A stretch of DNA of 64,000 bases from Aestuariispira ectoiniformans (GCF_025136295.1 NZ_CP062788.1:3427588-3491587), one strand, 5' to 3'. Shown: positions 37,761 to 46,581, counted from the first letter of the stretch. Notes: generated from the letters alone by a model not told the origin. A program made the numbers and translations.

Positions 37761-38735
37761 TTGTACAAGTCATACCGTAATGCGCTGGCCTTGGCCGGCG
37801 TTGTTGTTTTGTCTGCCTGTGCAGTGCCGGACAAACCAGTACCGAAAGCCGAGGCGCCAGCCACACAGGCCGAACAGGAAACAGCGCAGGAAGCCACTTT
37901 GCTTCCCGATACCAAACGCCTCAAACGTAAGGTCGCAATTGCGCGCTTCACCAATGAAACCCGATATGGGAAAACATTTCTTCGAAACAAAAGCGACGAT
38001 CCGCTCGGAAAGCAGGCGACAGACATGCTCACGGCCGATCTCGTTAAATCCGGCCAGTTCATGGTCTTCGAACGTCCCGATATCGAGAAAATCAAATCGG
38101 AGCAGGCCTACCTCAAGGCCGAACAGAACCTTATTGGCGTGGACACGCTGGTTGTTGGTTCCGTGACTGAATTCGGTCGCCACACCACCGGCAAGACCGG
38201 CTTTTTCAGCTCTACCAAAAAGCAGCTCGCACGTGCGACCGTGGAGATTCGCTTGGTCGACACCCGGACCGGGCACGCCTTCTTCTCCGCCGAAGGCCAC
38301 GGCGAAGCCAGCAGCGAGGCTGGCAATGTGGCTGGATTCGGCAACCGGGCCGAATATGACGGTACCGTCAACGACCGCGCAATTGGCGCTGCTGTTTCCG
38401 ACGTCGTCAGCAGCCTTATCTCGAAACTTGATGAACGTCCCTGGCGTACCGACATCCTCAAGATCGAAGGCGACAAGATGTATATCAGTGGCGGAAAGTT
38501 TCAGGGTTTGAAAGTCGGTGACAGACTTAACGTCATGAAGGCCGGTGAAACGATCCGCAGTGAGCAGACCGGCTTTGATATCGAGCTGCCGGCGACAAAA
38601 GTCGGCACCATCGAAATCCTGGCGCATTTCGGCAACACGGAAGACGACGAAGGCTCCATTGCCGTCATTCAGCAAAACAACTTTGCGGCGCTGCCTGTGA
38701 AATCACTCTTCATTGAAGAAGGGGACGCGTCATGA
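37761..38735 (+). CDS. CsgG/HfaB-family outer-membrane lipoprotein
   Basis: Predicted lipoprotein of the CsgG family (pore- or assembly-type lipoproteins of curli, HfaB and LpoB-like systems). I set the start at a TTG codon (37761) because GAGGGGG precedes it by 6 nt and the product then begins with a proper lipoprotein signal (basic YKSYR, hydrophobic core, LSAC lipobox near residue 20). This gives 324 aa. The open frame to 37677 would bury the signal. Core segments are KRKVAIARFTNETRYGKTF, GKQATDMLTADLVKSGQF and ATVEIRLVDTRTGHAFFSAE. It is the first gene of a four-gene cassette; its stop overlaps the next start (ATGA). No curli subunit gene lies nearby. Confidence 0.85.
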   Translation: MYKSYRNALALAGVVVLSACAVPDKPVPKAEAPATQAEQETAQEATLLPDTKRLKRKVAIARFTNETRYGKTFLRNKSDDPLGKQATDMLTADLVKSGQFMVFERPDIEKIKSEQAYLKAEQNLIGVDTLVVGSVTEFGRHTTGKTGFFSSTKKQLARATVEIRLVDTRTGHAFFSAEGHGEASSEAGNVAGFGNRAEYDGTVNDRAIGAAVSDVVSSLISKLDERPWRTDILKIEGDKMYISGGKFQGLKVGDRLNVMKAGETIRSEQTGFDIELPATKVGTIEILAHFGNTEDDEGSIAVIQQNNFAALPVKSLFIEEGDAS

Positions 38736-39031
38736 AGAAATTCTTTTCCGCACTCCTAATATCCATCACGCTAGCCGCCTGCAGCCATCCGACGGAACGG
38801 ACAGCCGCACCCGACATGCGCCCCGGCATCGCTTTCCAGAACGTACCCGCAACCGCAATGGTCTACGTCGATGGACTGGAGATGGGGATGGCCGGAGACT
38901 ATGACGGTAAAAAGCAGAGCCTGACGGTTATCAAAGGCACTCATCTCATCGAGATCCGCAAGGACGGCGAAACACTGCTCTCCAGAAAGATCTACGTGGC
39001 CGGTGATTCTGTCACCATCCTCCGCCCCTGA
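38732..39031 (+). CDS. small PEGA-like predicted lipoprotein
   Basis: 99 aa, no function known to me. A signal sequence with an LAAC lipobox (Cys17) is followed by a short beta-rich domain, IAFQNVPATAMVYVDGLEMG and HLIEIRKDGETLLSRKIYV. It resembles a PEGA-type fold in which a small sugar- or surface-binding domain follows a membrane anchor. It overlaps the CsgG-like gene by 4 bases and lies 19 nt before the next gene, so it belongs to the same operon. Confidence 0.75.
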   Translation: MKKFFSALLISITLAACSHPTERTAAPDMRPGIAFQNVPATAMVYVDGLEMGMAGDYDGKKQSLTVIKGTHLIEIRKDGETLLSRKIYVAGDSVTILRP

Positions 39032-39050
39032 TGTGATGGATTAGAAAATA

Positions 39051-39446
39051 ATGATAAACAACTCCTTTAAAAAAGGAGCGGTCGCGGCTGTGCTGTTGAC
39101 TGTTCTGGTCGGTTGTCAGACCGACCGCTACATGTGGGGCTCCTACGATCAGGACCTCTACAACTATTATCGGGATACAGAGCAACGTACTGCCCTGGAA
39201 ACGAATCTGTTGGAAACGCTGGAAAAAGCTGAGCAAAAAGGCAAGGTACCGCCGGGACTATACGCCGAATACGGTTATTTGCTCATGCAGGACGGTCGAT
39301 ACGACGATGCCCGCCGCTACTTCGAGCTTGAGAAGAAACTTTGGCCGGAATCCACCAAACTGATGGACGCGGTTATCCGGGTCACGGCAGTAGACGAAGG
39401 CAACAAAGACAAAGAGGAGCAGGCCAGTGCAGAAACTGTTCAATAA
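39051..39446 (+). CDS. DUF4810-like lipoprotein
   Basis: 131 aa with a lipoprotein signal (TVLVGCQTDRY, lipobox LVGC). The mature part has YMWGSYDQDLYNYYRD and a TPR-like helix pair (PPGLYAEYGYLLMQDGRYDD and ARRYFELEKKLWPES). This matches the pattern I know for DUF4810 proteins, which are found beside CsgG- and DUF799-family genes. Its stop lies 20 bases inside the next coding region, so translation is coupled. Confidence 0.75.
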   Translation: MINNSFKKGAVAAVLLTVLVGCQTDRYMWGSYDQDLYNYYRDTEQRTALETNLLETLEKAEQKGKVPPGLYAEYGYLLMQDGRYDDARRYFELEKKLWPESTKLMDAVIRVTAVDEGNKDKEEQASAETVQ

Positions 39447-40188
39447 AGGCATTCTCCTCGGCCTTGTGATTACGGCCCTCACTGCCTGCCAAACCACACT
39501 GCCCAAGGCTGACTACACTATGTACCGGGAGCTGGATCCAAAATCCATCCTTGTGGTCATGCCCGTGAACCGCAGTGTCGAGGTAGAGGCACCGGACTAC
39601 TTCCTGACCACAATTGCCAAGCCAATTGCAGAGAAGGGATATTATGTCTTCCCGGTAAACCTCGTCAAAAACGTCATGGACGAAGAAGGTATGTCGGATG
39701 CGGACCTGGTTCACAGTTCCGACCCGACTGTGCTGGGTGAGCTATTCGGTGCGGATGCAATTCTTTACGTCTCCATTGATAAGTGGACATCGCAATGGGT
39801 AGTTTTCGACACGGTGACAACCGTGACATTTACCTACACTATGAAGAGCGGAGAAACCGGTGAGACCTTCTGGAGCAAAACCCAGAATCTGCAGTATTCC
39901 CCGAACCAGGGTGGCGGGGGCGGCGGCCTCGCGGGTTTGATCGCAAAGGCCGTGATTGCAGCCGTAGAACGGGCAGCACCGAATTATATACCGATGACGC
40001 GTCAGGCCAACGCCATTGCCGTCAATGCCAAAAACGACGGTATGCTGCCGGGCCCCTACTCTCCCGAATATAAATCCGGGGAGGAGGTCGTACAGACGAA
40101 AGAAGACGCAGCCTCCAAGGATCAACCCGCAGCGGAAGATGACACCACCGGGAAGCCGGAAGAGACTGCAGAAAAACCCTCTACATAA
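39427..40188 (+). CDS. DUF799-family lipoprotein (GNA1162-like)
   Basis: 253 aa with a GTG start (39427) overlapping the preceding gene by 20 bases. Lipobox LTAC; the mature domain has LDPKSILVVMPVNRSVEVEA and GELFGADAILYVSIDKWTSQ, typical of DUF799 proteins related to Neisseria GNA1162, a surface lipoprotein. A Gly-rich loop (NQGGGGGGLAG) and an acidic, disordered tail follow. Lipobox position +2 is Gln, which by the +2 rule predicts sorting to the outer membrane. Last gene of the cassette. Confidence 0.8.
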   Translation: MQKLFNKGILLGLVITALTACQTTLPKADYTMYRELDPKSILVVMPVNRSVEVEAPDYFLTTIAKPIAEKGYYVFPVNLVKNVMDEEGMSDADLVHSSDPTVLGELFGADAILYVSIDKWTSQWVVFDTVTTVTFTYTMKSGETGETFWSKTQNLQYSPNQGGGGGGLAGLIAKAVIAAVERAAPNYIPMTRQANAIAVNAKNDGMLPGPYSPEYKSGEEVVQTKEDAASKDQPAAEDDTTGKPEETAEKPST

Positions 40189-40206
40189 GTTGCGGCCCTG
40201 AAATTC

Positions 40207-40250
40207 TTCGCCTGGCCGGTTTCCGAACCATGCCGGACCGGTCAGGCGAA
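40207..40250 (+). terminator. hairpin after the lipoprotein cassette, probable terminator
   Basis: A 14-bp stem with one mismatch (40207-40220 with 40237-40250) about 18 nt after the DUF799 stop. Downstream is AATTTGT rather than a clean T-run, so termination efficiency is uncertain. Confidence 0.5.
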
Positions 40251-40268
40251 AATTTGTCGTGAAACCTA

Positions 40269-40297
40269 TTGCCTAACGGTCACTTTCCAGTTAGATA
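40269..40297 (+). promoter_or_regulatory. possible promoter of tRNA-Thr
   Basis: TTGCCT (40269-40274), a 17-nt spacer and TAGATA (40292-40297), with a predicted start about 17 nt before the tRNA. The -10 match is weak (3 of 6). Confidence 0.4.
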
Positions 40298-40320
40298 TCC
40301 GCGCGTTAAAAATTGATGAC

Positions 40321-40396
<76 letters not shown>

Positions 40397-40405
40397 GAAT
40401 TTCCG

Positions 40406-40438
40406 AAGGACTTAGCAGATATCTGCTAAGTCCTTTTT
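40406..40438 (+). terminator. terminator of tRNA-Thr
   Basis: A perfect 30-base palindrome (40406-40435, arms AAGGACTTAGCAGAT) followed by a run of Ts (40434-40438), 10 nt after the CCA end. Confidence 0.9.
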
Positions 40439-40567
40439 CTTTGGCGATAAAGAAACGCGCATTCCATTCGCGAATTCCACGGCAATTACATAGTCTTATT
40501 AACGATTAATCAGTAAATTTTGGATAACCAGAAAGGATAACTCACTGAAAAAAGTAGAAAACCTGCA

Positions 40568-41737
40568 ATGTTATTTCAGTTAATACATACGGCAGGTTCT
40601 ACTATTTATTTTGTGATTCTGATTGTCCTGCTCCTGTCGCGACGGATCCCACGGGCGGATTCAGGGGCCGGCTGGTGGTCGATCGCCATCTGTTTTGAAC
40701 TGGCGGGCCGTATTCTGCTGTTCATCATACAGGACAACGACAATGCCTTACTGCTGTATTCAACGCTGAATGTCCTGGAAAAACCGTTTCTTCTGATCGG
40801 CATCATCCGCTTTCTCAAAGTGGATACGCCAGTCGCAAGCATCTGGGCCACTGCCTTTGCCGCGGAATGCGTCATGCTACTGGCCTGGATAACAGACATC
40901 CCCTTGCCGGCCTATCGGGTTGGATATGCGATGGTCAATGTGGCTTTCCTGCTTGCCGCCGCCGTCATCTCCTTTCGCTATCGCCACAGGATTCCAAACC
41001 GCATAATGGTGGGTGTGGCCATCCTGAGTACCCTGCTCGCCCTGCATTGGCTGTCGGTTTATCCGATCATGTTTGCATATCCTGCCTGGCAGGATCTGGG
41101 ATTTGTTATCGGCACCGCCTGCGTCCTTGGTATCTATCTCCTGCTGTTGTGCGCGATGCTCTCGACATTGATCAGGCGCCTGCTGGATGCCGAGGAAGCG
41201 GCCCTCGACCTCGCCTATCATGCCCCCCTGACCGGACTGAAGAACAAGCGCTACACGGTGAACCTTTTCGACAGCGCCATCGTCCTGGCCAACCGCCCTC
41301 ACCAGTTCATGGCCGTCTTCTATATCGACCTGGACAACTTCAAACCCATCAACGACACAGCCGGGCACCGTGTCGGCGACAAGGTCCTAAAAATCGTTGC
41401 CAACCGGCTAGAAACCCATACCCGCAGCACGGATATATGCGCTCGTCTGGGTGGCGATGAATTTATTATCGTCGGCACACAGTTCGAACATCTGGATCAT
41501 GTCTCCGACATGGCCAACAAGCTTCTCGAACAGCTCACCCAGGCGATTCCCCTTGAGAGGGAGACATATGAACTTGGTGCCAGCATCGGGATCAGCCGCT
41601 ATCCGGAAGATGGTGACAATCTGCCGGACCTGATCGAAAAGGCCGACAAGGCGATGTATGAGGTCAAGCGGAGAGGGCAAAGCGGATTTGAATTCTATGC
41701 CTCGACGCCTCACGCGGTTTCGGCACGACAGTCCTAG
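40568..41737 (+). CDS. membrane-bound diguanylate cyclase (GGDEF)
   Basis: Makes cyclic-di-GMP from GTP at the inner membrane. 389 aa: about six or seven hydrophobic helices over residues 1-205, then a GGDEF domain with YIDLDNFKPIND and ICARLGGDEFIIVG. The inhibitory I-site RSTD lies five residues before GGDEF, so product inhibition is expected. No EAL domain follows. The N-terminal region has no recognisable ligand-binding fold. Its TAG stop overlaps the stop of the convergent GNAT gene. Confidence 0.9.
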   Translation: MLFQLIHTAGSTIYFVILIVLLLSRRIPRADSGAGWWSIAICFELAGRILLFIIQDNDNALLLYSTLNVLEKPFLLIGIIRFLKVDTPVASIWATAFAAECVMLLAWITDIPLPAYRVGYAMVNVAFLLAAAVISFRYRHRIPNRIMVGVAILSTLLALHWLSVYPIMFAYPAWQDLGFVIGTACVLGIYLLLLCAMLSTLIRRLLDAEEAALDLAYHAPLTGLKNKRYTVNLFDSAIVLANRPHQFMAVFYIDLDNFKPINDTAGHRVGDKVLKIVANRLETHTRSTDICARLGGDEFIIVGTQFEHLDHVSDMANKLLEQLTQAIPLERETYELGASIGISRYPEDGDNLPDLIEKADKAMYEVKRRGQSGFEFYASTPHAVSARQS

Positions 41738-42240
41738 TTGGCGCGGAAATCCTTAAGCATATGGACGGAGGAAAAAGGAATCTCGCCCCCAAGCGCGACA
41801 TCGAATTCACGCAGGACCTCAAAACCCAGCTTCTCATAGAAGCGAACCGCAGACAGGGTCGCGAAACATTCCAATATGTGGATATCACCGGCGTGATCCC
41901 GGCAATGGTCAATGATGTGGCGCCCCACGCCACGGCCAGTGTGTTTCGGCGAAACCGCCACATGCCGGATATGCGCGCGACCGGGCACCGTCTCGCCATG
42001 ACCGGGCGGTTCATAGCTCCATCCCCCTGCCCCGGCCAGGTCCCCATCCATTGACAGCGCGACGAAGAACTGTCCCCGTTCAATCAGCCCCAGATTGACC
42101 TTTGACAACATTGGCAGGGCCCTTTCAAGCAGCGGGCCCGGATAATCCGTTTTCAACAATTCTCCGTAGGACGCCTTGAAAAGCGCCTCCAGGGCAGGCA
42201 CATCTTCCATCACAGCTTCGCGAATCATAACCTTACTCAT
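41734..42240 (-). CDS. GNAT-family N-acetyltransferase
   Basis: Predicted acetyl-CoA-dependent acetyltransferase; substrate unknown. I set the start at MSKVMIREAVMEDVP (42240), preceded by GGAGG, giving 168 aa. The acetyl-CoA motif is RHVAVSPKHTGRGVGRHIID near residues 88-108, followed by LECFATLSAVRFYEKLGFEV. It converges with the diguanylate cyclase gene. It may be a lone gene. Confidence 0.85.
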   Translation of the reverse strand: MSKVMIREAVMEDVPALEALFKASYGELLKTDYPGPLLERALPMLSKVNLGLIERGQFFVALSMDGDLAGAGGWSYEPPGHGETVPGRAHIRHVAVSPKHTGRGVGRHIIDHCRDHAGDIHILECFATLSAVRFYEKLGFEVLREFDVALGGEIPFSSVHMLKDFRAN

Positions 42241-42323
42241 AAAAATGGTCCTCCCGGAGACTTCCGACAGGACCATCATAACATCGTACCGCACCGCAAT
42301 CCAAGGCTGCAGCTAATAGTAAA

Positions 42324-42761
42324 TCATACAACCATCACCGGGCATTTCGCCAGGCTGGTCACCTTATGGGAGACACTGCCGAGGAGGTAGCCTTCCACAT
42401 CCCCCAGGCCACGGCTGCCAAGCACGATCAGATTGATTTCGTGCTCTTCGGAAAATTTCACAATGGTCCGGGCCGGCTGTCCGCCCTTGATAAACCCACG
42501 GACTTTCGGACTACCGCATTCGGTTGCATATTTCTTCGCGTGTTCGACAACTTCCCTGGCATAGTCCTGCATGGAATCATCCAGATTTTCCGGACGTTCC
42601 GGACTTAACATGGAAACCGACGCCTCCAGCAGGCTGTAATGCCGGTAGACGCAGAGCAGCATCAGTTCAGCGTCGAATTTCTGCTGCATCTGCACGGCAA
42701 GTTTCACGGCGGCCAGCGAACCGTCCGACCCGTCGACGGGCACGAGAATATGTTCAAACAT
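42324..42761 (-). CDS. universal stress protein, UspA family
   Basis: Cytoplasmic nucleotide-binding stress protein. I set the start at MFEHILVPVDGSDGS (42761), 8 nt after AAGGAG; the frame also opens with GTG three codons earlier, but that has no spacing. 145 aa with the ATP-binding loop GSRGLGDVEGYLLGS near residue 121, fitting the G-2x-G-9x-G-S rule. It follows the TRAP permease by 72 nt on the same strand; a shared message is possible, and UspA proteins often accompany TRAP operons. Confidence 0.9.
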   Translation of the reverse strand: MFEHILVPVDGSDGSLAAVKLAVQMQQKFDAELMLLCVYRHYSLLEASVSMLSPERPENLDDSMQDYAREVVEHAKKYATECGSPKVRGFIKGGQPARTIVKFSEEHEINLIVLGSRGLGDVEGYLLGSVSHKVTSLAKCPVMVV

Positions 42762-42833
42762 AAACGCCACTCCTTCTGTTTCGTCTTGCTGGTTTATCTG
42801 GCTTGTTATTGTTGATATCCGGCAGGTCCTTCG

Positions 42834-44117
42834 TCAGCGGAATGCCACGTCGCGCAGGAACAAGGCGATCTGCGGGAAGAAGATCAGCAGAACTGCCGTC
42901 ACCAACAGCATGATAACAAAGGGTGGCGTCCCCCGGATCACATCCAGATAAGGCCTCTTGAACACCGCAATCGCGGTGAAGATGTCACATCCGAATGGTG
43001 GTGTGGCCGATCCGATCGCCACCTGCAGCGTGATGATCGTGCCCACAAGAACCGGGTCCAGACCGACCGACTTTACGACCGGCGCGAAAATCGGAACCAG
43101 AACCAGGATCACGACAATCGGGTCCACGAACATACAGCCGATGAAAAAGGCAATCGAGATTACGAACAAGACACCGATCGGCCCCATTTCCGTGATCCCG
43201 ACCGCCCCCAACATTGCCTGGGGAATCTGCGCGAAGGAAATTACCCAGGAGAAGGCCGCACCGGCCGCCACCAGAATGAAGACCACAGCAGTGATCAACC
43301 CGGTGGATTTGGAAATCGTGTAGATATCGGGCAGTGACAGGGACTTGAAGACGAGGAATTCCAGGATCACCGCATAGAGGACGCATGCCGCGGCGGCTTC
43401 GGTCGGGCTGAAGATGCCGCCATAGATACCGCCTACGATGATCACCGGGAAGCCCATCGGCCAGATCGCCTTTCTCACCGCATCTAGCCGTTCCTTCCAG
43501 GAGGCTTTCGGTTCCGTTGGGACATCCATGATCGTGGCATAGATCACGCTGTAGGTCGCAAAGAAGACCAGGATTAGCAGACCCGGCCCGATCCCGGCGA
43601 TAAACAGCTCCGCAATCGAGGTGTTGGAAACCACGCCATAGATGATCATGCCGATGCTGGGCGGGATCAGGAAGGCGATATCACTGGAATTGACGATCAG
43701 CGCCAGGATAAAGGAATCCTTGTAGCCCGCCTTCAACATGCGCGGACGCAGCGGAGAGCCAACGGCCACCACCGTCGCCTGGGTCGACCCGGAGACCGCC
43801 CCGAACAGCGTACAGGCCGCCGCCGTACTGACCGCCAAGCCGCCTTTCACATGCCCGATGAATTTCATCACCATGTCGATCAGGCGGTTGGCGGATTCGC
43901 CGCGCGTCATGATATCAGCCGCCAGAATGAACATCGGCACCGCAATCAGGGATGCGGGCCTGATCCCGGCGAGGAACTGCTGGACCATGAAGTCCATCTT
44001 TCCGACCCCGCCGAACATATCGTAAAAACCGATGAAAGCCGCCGTGATCAGCGGAACCATCATCGGGAACCCCAACAGCAGCAAGACCACCATGGTGAAC
44101 ATCATAACTCCAGCCAT
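42834..44117 (-). CDS. TRAP transporter large permease (DctM)
   Basis: Membrane subunit with about twelve helices that drives sodium-coupled uptake. 427 aa with IRPASLIAVPMFILAADIMT, a Gly-rich loop, and FIGCMFVDPIVVILVLVPIF. The start is preceded by GAGGCAGGGGG. Third gene of the transport operon, 15 nt after the DctQ stop. Confidence 0.93.
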   Translation of the reverse strand: MAGVMMFTMVVLLLLGFPMMVPLITAAFIGFYDMFGGVGKMDFMVQQFLAGIRPASLIAVPMFILAADIMTRGESANRLIDMVMKFIGHVKGGLAVSTAAACTLFGAVSGSTQATVVAVGSPLRPRMLKAGYKDSFILALIVNSSDIAFLIPPSIGMIIYGVVSNTSIAELFIAGIGPGLLILVFFATYSVIYATIMDVPTEPKASWKERLDAVRKAIWPMGFPVIIVGGIYGGIFSPTEAAAACVLYAVILEFLVFKSLSLPDIYTISKSTGLITAVVFILVAAGAAFSWVISFAQIPQAMLGAVGITEMGPIGVLFVISIAFFIGCMFVDPIVVILVLVPIFAPVVKSVGLDPVLVGTIITLQVAIGSATPPFGCDIFTAIAVFKRPYLDVIRGTPPFVIMLLVTAVLLIFFPQIALFLRDVAFR

Positions 44118-44132
44118 CTTTGCCCCCTGCCT

Positions 44133-44699
44133 CTAGATTTCTATTTCTGTTTCTTCATAGCCCTCCACCACGTTGGTGGAGAGGTAGACGTCTTTTTCGA
44201 GCACATTCTTGATCGCTGTCAGCAGATACTGCGCGCCCGTGATGAAAAAGCCGACCGGCACCCAGACGAAGATCCACCAGACCGGAATCTGCAGGGCGGG
44301 CAATACACGGCCACTGGTCATCACCTTGCCGATATAGCTGACCGAGAAATAGCAAAGTGCAAACATGGCAAGCGCCGTGACGATGGCGATAATGATCATC
44401 ATCACCTTGCGCAGCCTGAAGGGTAGATGATCGAAGACAGCCGACATTCGTATATGCCGTCCGTGGCGCGCCGCATAACCGACGCCGGCAAAAGTAATCA
44501 GGATAATCAGAATCCGGTTCACTTCCTCGGTGAAGAAAATGCTGTGTTGAAAGATATATCTGCCGACCACATTGGCGACGGTATTGGTCGCCATCAGCAG
44601 AACCCCGGCTGCCAGCATGAAGGATTCAAGCCGGCTGATCAGTGAGTCGACCCAACCGAATACGCCCGGCAGGCTGGATTTATGCTCATTGCTTGTCAT
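44133..44699 (-). CDS. TRAP transporter small permease (DctQ)
   Basis: Four-helix membrane subunit that pairs with DctM. I set the start at [15 protein letters not shown] (44699, preceded by AGGAAG), giving 188 aa; MAEGQEEV at 44723 also has a ribosome site. Typical pieces are [15 protein letters not shown] and [19 protein letters not shown]. Confidence 0.88.
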   Translation of the reverse strand: MTSNEHKSSLPGVFGWVDSLISRLESFMLAAGVLLMATNTVANVVGRYIFQHSIFFTEEVNRILIILITFAGVGYAARHGRHIRMSAVFDHLPFRLRKVMMIIIAIVTALAMFALCYFSVSYIGKVMTSGRVLPALQIPVWWIFVWVPVGFFITGAQYLLTAIKNVLEKDVYLSTNVVEGYEETEIEI

Positions 44700-44822
44700 T
44701 ACTTCTTCCTGGCCTTCCGCCATCCGTCCTCTCCCCGTTACAATACGTGGGACGGCGGGAGCCGGGCCGAAGCCCGCCCCCCGCCTAGGCGTCAACTCAT
44801 TTACGCCCGCAGCAACCCATCT

Positions 44823-45839
44823 TTATTTCGTGGCCGCCAGATCCGCCTTCAGCTGGTCGAGGATGGCCTTGCCGCTGTCACCGGTCATTTCGATGAACTT
44901 GGCTTCCACCTCTTTGGCGGCATTCTTGAAGCAGGAACGCTGTTTTTCGTTGAGCACGGTCACCGTCATTTCAGGTTTGGCATCCATGATCTTTTTTAGT
45001 TCCTGGTCCGCCAGGCCCTTCTGGTAATCGACGATATAGTCATAAGCCGCCTTGGACGCGTCCTGGATCAGCTTCTGATCGTCTTTGCCAAGACCGTTGT
45101 AGAAGTCTTCATTGGCCATGGTCGCGGTCGTGAAGTTGTTGTGCCCGGCATAGGTGATGTAATCCGTGACCTCATAGATCTTGGTGGAGTACAGGAAGAA
45201 GGTCGGGTTTTCCTGACCCTGGATAATGTTGGTCTGCAGACCGCCATAAACCTCACCCCAGGGCAGCGGCGTCGGCGTCGCGCCGAATGCCTTATAGGAT
45301 TCCACCAGTAGCGGGTTGGTCATCACGCGGAATTTGACCTCGTTCAGGTCATCACAGGACTTCACCGGCTCCTTGGTGGTCATGGCCACCTCGCCTTCCG
45401 GGAACATGGTCAGCAGCTCCAGGCCCTGATCGGCATAGAGCTTCTTGAAGTCTTCGTTGATCGCCTTGCTTTCCTTGTAGAAGCGCGCCAGATGAGCCTG
45501 GTCGGTCGGCAACAGATAAGGTACGAAGAAAACCTGCGCTTCCGGAATCAGCGACCCGGTGAAGCCCGGGGACTGGTCCACGAACTGCAGGATACCGGCC
45601 TGGGCCTGTTCCATAATGTCCGCGGATTCGCCCAATGTTCCATAGGGGAACAATTGAACCTCGTGATCGGAATTCTCTTCGATATATTTCTTGAATTGCT
45701 GGGCATAGACCCCCTGCACTTCGGTTAAGGATTCCTCAAATGCATATTTCCAACTGTCCGCCCGGGCAGCGGAAGAACCCGTTGCAATGGCAGCCGCCAT
45801 CGCAAGACCTCCAAATAGACGCCATTTCCCTGTAGTCAT
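44823..45839 (-). CDS. TRAP transporter substrate-binding protein (DctP)
   Basis: Periplasmic binding protein, 338 aa, starting MTTGKWRLFGGLAMAAA (45839, preceded by GAGGAG); signal peptide cut near ARA-DS. The open frame to 46016 is not part of it. The family core VKFRVMTNPLLVESYKAFGA carries the Arg that binds substrate carboxylate, followed by PTPLPWGEVYGGLQTNIIQG. Substrate unknown, probably a carboxylate. First gene of the TRAP operon. Confidence 0.92.
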   Translation of the reverse strand: MTTGKWRLFGGLAMAAAIATGSSAARADSWKYAFEESLTEVQGVYAQQFKKYIEENSDHEVQLFPYGTLGESADIMEQAQAGILQFVDQSPGFTGSLIPEAQVFFVPYLLPTDQAHLARFYKESKAINEDFKKLYADQGLELLTMFPEGEVAMTTKEPVKSCDDLNEVKFRVMTNPLLVESYKAFGATPTPLPWGEVYGGLQTNIIQGQENPTFFLYSTKIYEVTDYITYAGHNNFTTATMANEDFYNGLGKDDQKLIQDASKAAYDYIVDYQKGLADQELKKIMDAKPEMTVTVLNEKQRSCFKNAAKEVEAKFIEMTGDSGKAILDQLKADLAATK

Positions 45840-45970
45840 CGTCGACTCCTCTAAAGACTGATGTGATTGGCAATACCATTGACCAATCCCGGCGCAGCAG
45901 GAGGAGCAGCAGCCACGCGCGCGCATGAGATACGGCACGTTTGCAAATTCACTTGTCTTTCTCCCTGCAG

Positions 45971-45988
45971 ACCGGCCCTTGGGCCGGT
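45971..45988. repeat. perfect palindrome upstream of dctP
   Basis: ACCGGCCC-TT-GGGCCGGT, an 18-bp perfect inverted repeat 132 nt upstream of dctP. It could form an RNA hairpin; no T-run follows. Function unknown. Confidence 0.45.
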
Positions 45989-46062
45989 GATGGTCAACAG
46001 CACCGGGTTGAGCCACCGTAACGTGTTATTTGTCTGTATTTTTCCACGTCACAGTCCATCCC

Positions 46063-46091
46063 TGACGCCTGTGACAATCACTCTGGCGTCA
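46063..46091. promoter_or_regulatory. nested palindrome upstream of dctP, candidate operator
   Basis: TGACGCC (46063-46069) and GGCGTCA (46085-46091) flank an inner inverted repeat GTGA-CAA-TCAC (46071-46081). A TATAAT lies close upstream on the minus strand (46113-46118), although I see no good -35. The position fits an operator for the TRAP operon. The half-site spacing does not fit CRP. Confidence 0.4.
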
Positions 46092-46154
46092 AGATCACTA
46101 GGATCGCACCTAATTATATTTCGCGTCAACGGGAGGAATCTTTTGTTTTATTTC

Positions 46155-46352
46155 TCAATTTTGGAAGAAAGCTGAAGATATCCCGGTATATGGGTATGTT
46201 TCTTCTTGAGAGACCTCATCAATCAGAAGGGTTGTCTTTTTGCGGAGAACAAAGTCCTGGGAGTAAACATAGAAACGGAACTTATTAGGCATGCGCTTCC
46301 AGGAAGAACCATACGCCAGGCTATCGTATATTGTCCTTTGCAATGACCGCAT
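46155..46352 (-). CDS. short uncertain hypothetical protein
   Basis: 65 aa, not recognised. It overlaps the 3' end of the next gene upstream by 32 bases. An inner ATG (46292, MPNKFRFYVYSQDFV) with GGAAG before it would give 45 aa. No motif; it may be spurious. It is the only open frame in the region upstream of dctP. Confidence 0.25.
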   Translation of the reverse strand: MRSLQRTIYDSLAYGSSWKRMPNKFRFYVYSQDFVLRKKTTLLIDEVSQEETYPYTGISSAFFQN

Positions 46353-46581
46353 CGAGTTCCAGCGGGTCTACGAAAACCGCGCGGGTTAGACCGTCTAGAC
46401 TCTGTGGGACCGGCAAATGCATGACAGCCAGAAGTCTCTTATAGCCAATGATCGAACCGCCACCGCGTACGCATTCCTCGTCAACTTCCACAAGGTAACT
46501 TCCGGCCGGGAATACTTCATCGACATCTTTCAGAATAAAAGATTTGCAGAAGGTAACAGTTTTTGCGTTGGTACGGATCAT
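46321..46581 (-). CDS. conserved small hypothetical protein
   Basis: I set the start at MIRTNAKTVTFCKSFILK (46581), preceded by GGAGG, giving 86 aa; the open frame to 46668 extends upstream without support. Motifs such as FPAGSYLVEVDEE, a hydrophobic AVMHLPVP, and the ending VDPLELDAVIAKDN resemble a small protein I have seen in many alphaproteobacterial genomes, without known function. A promoter is predicted at 46754-46782. The basis is pattern recall, not a search. Confidence 0.6.
   Translation of the reverse strand: MIRTNAKTVTFCKSFILKDVDEVFPAGSYLVEVDEECVRGGGSIIGYKRLLAVMHLPVPQSLDGLTRAVFVDPLELDAVIAKDNIR

Noticed and set aside
40406-40435. Palindrome after tRNA-Thr as an attachment site of an integrated element
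   Set aside because: It is followed by a T-run and fits a terminator; no integrase or second copy is seen.
46071-46081. CRP-like site (TGTGA...TCAC) upstream of dctP
   Set aside because: The half-sites are 3 bases apart rather than the 6 of a CRP site; kept only as an unassigned palindrome.
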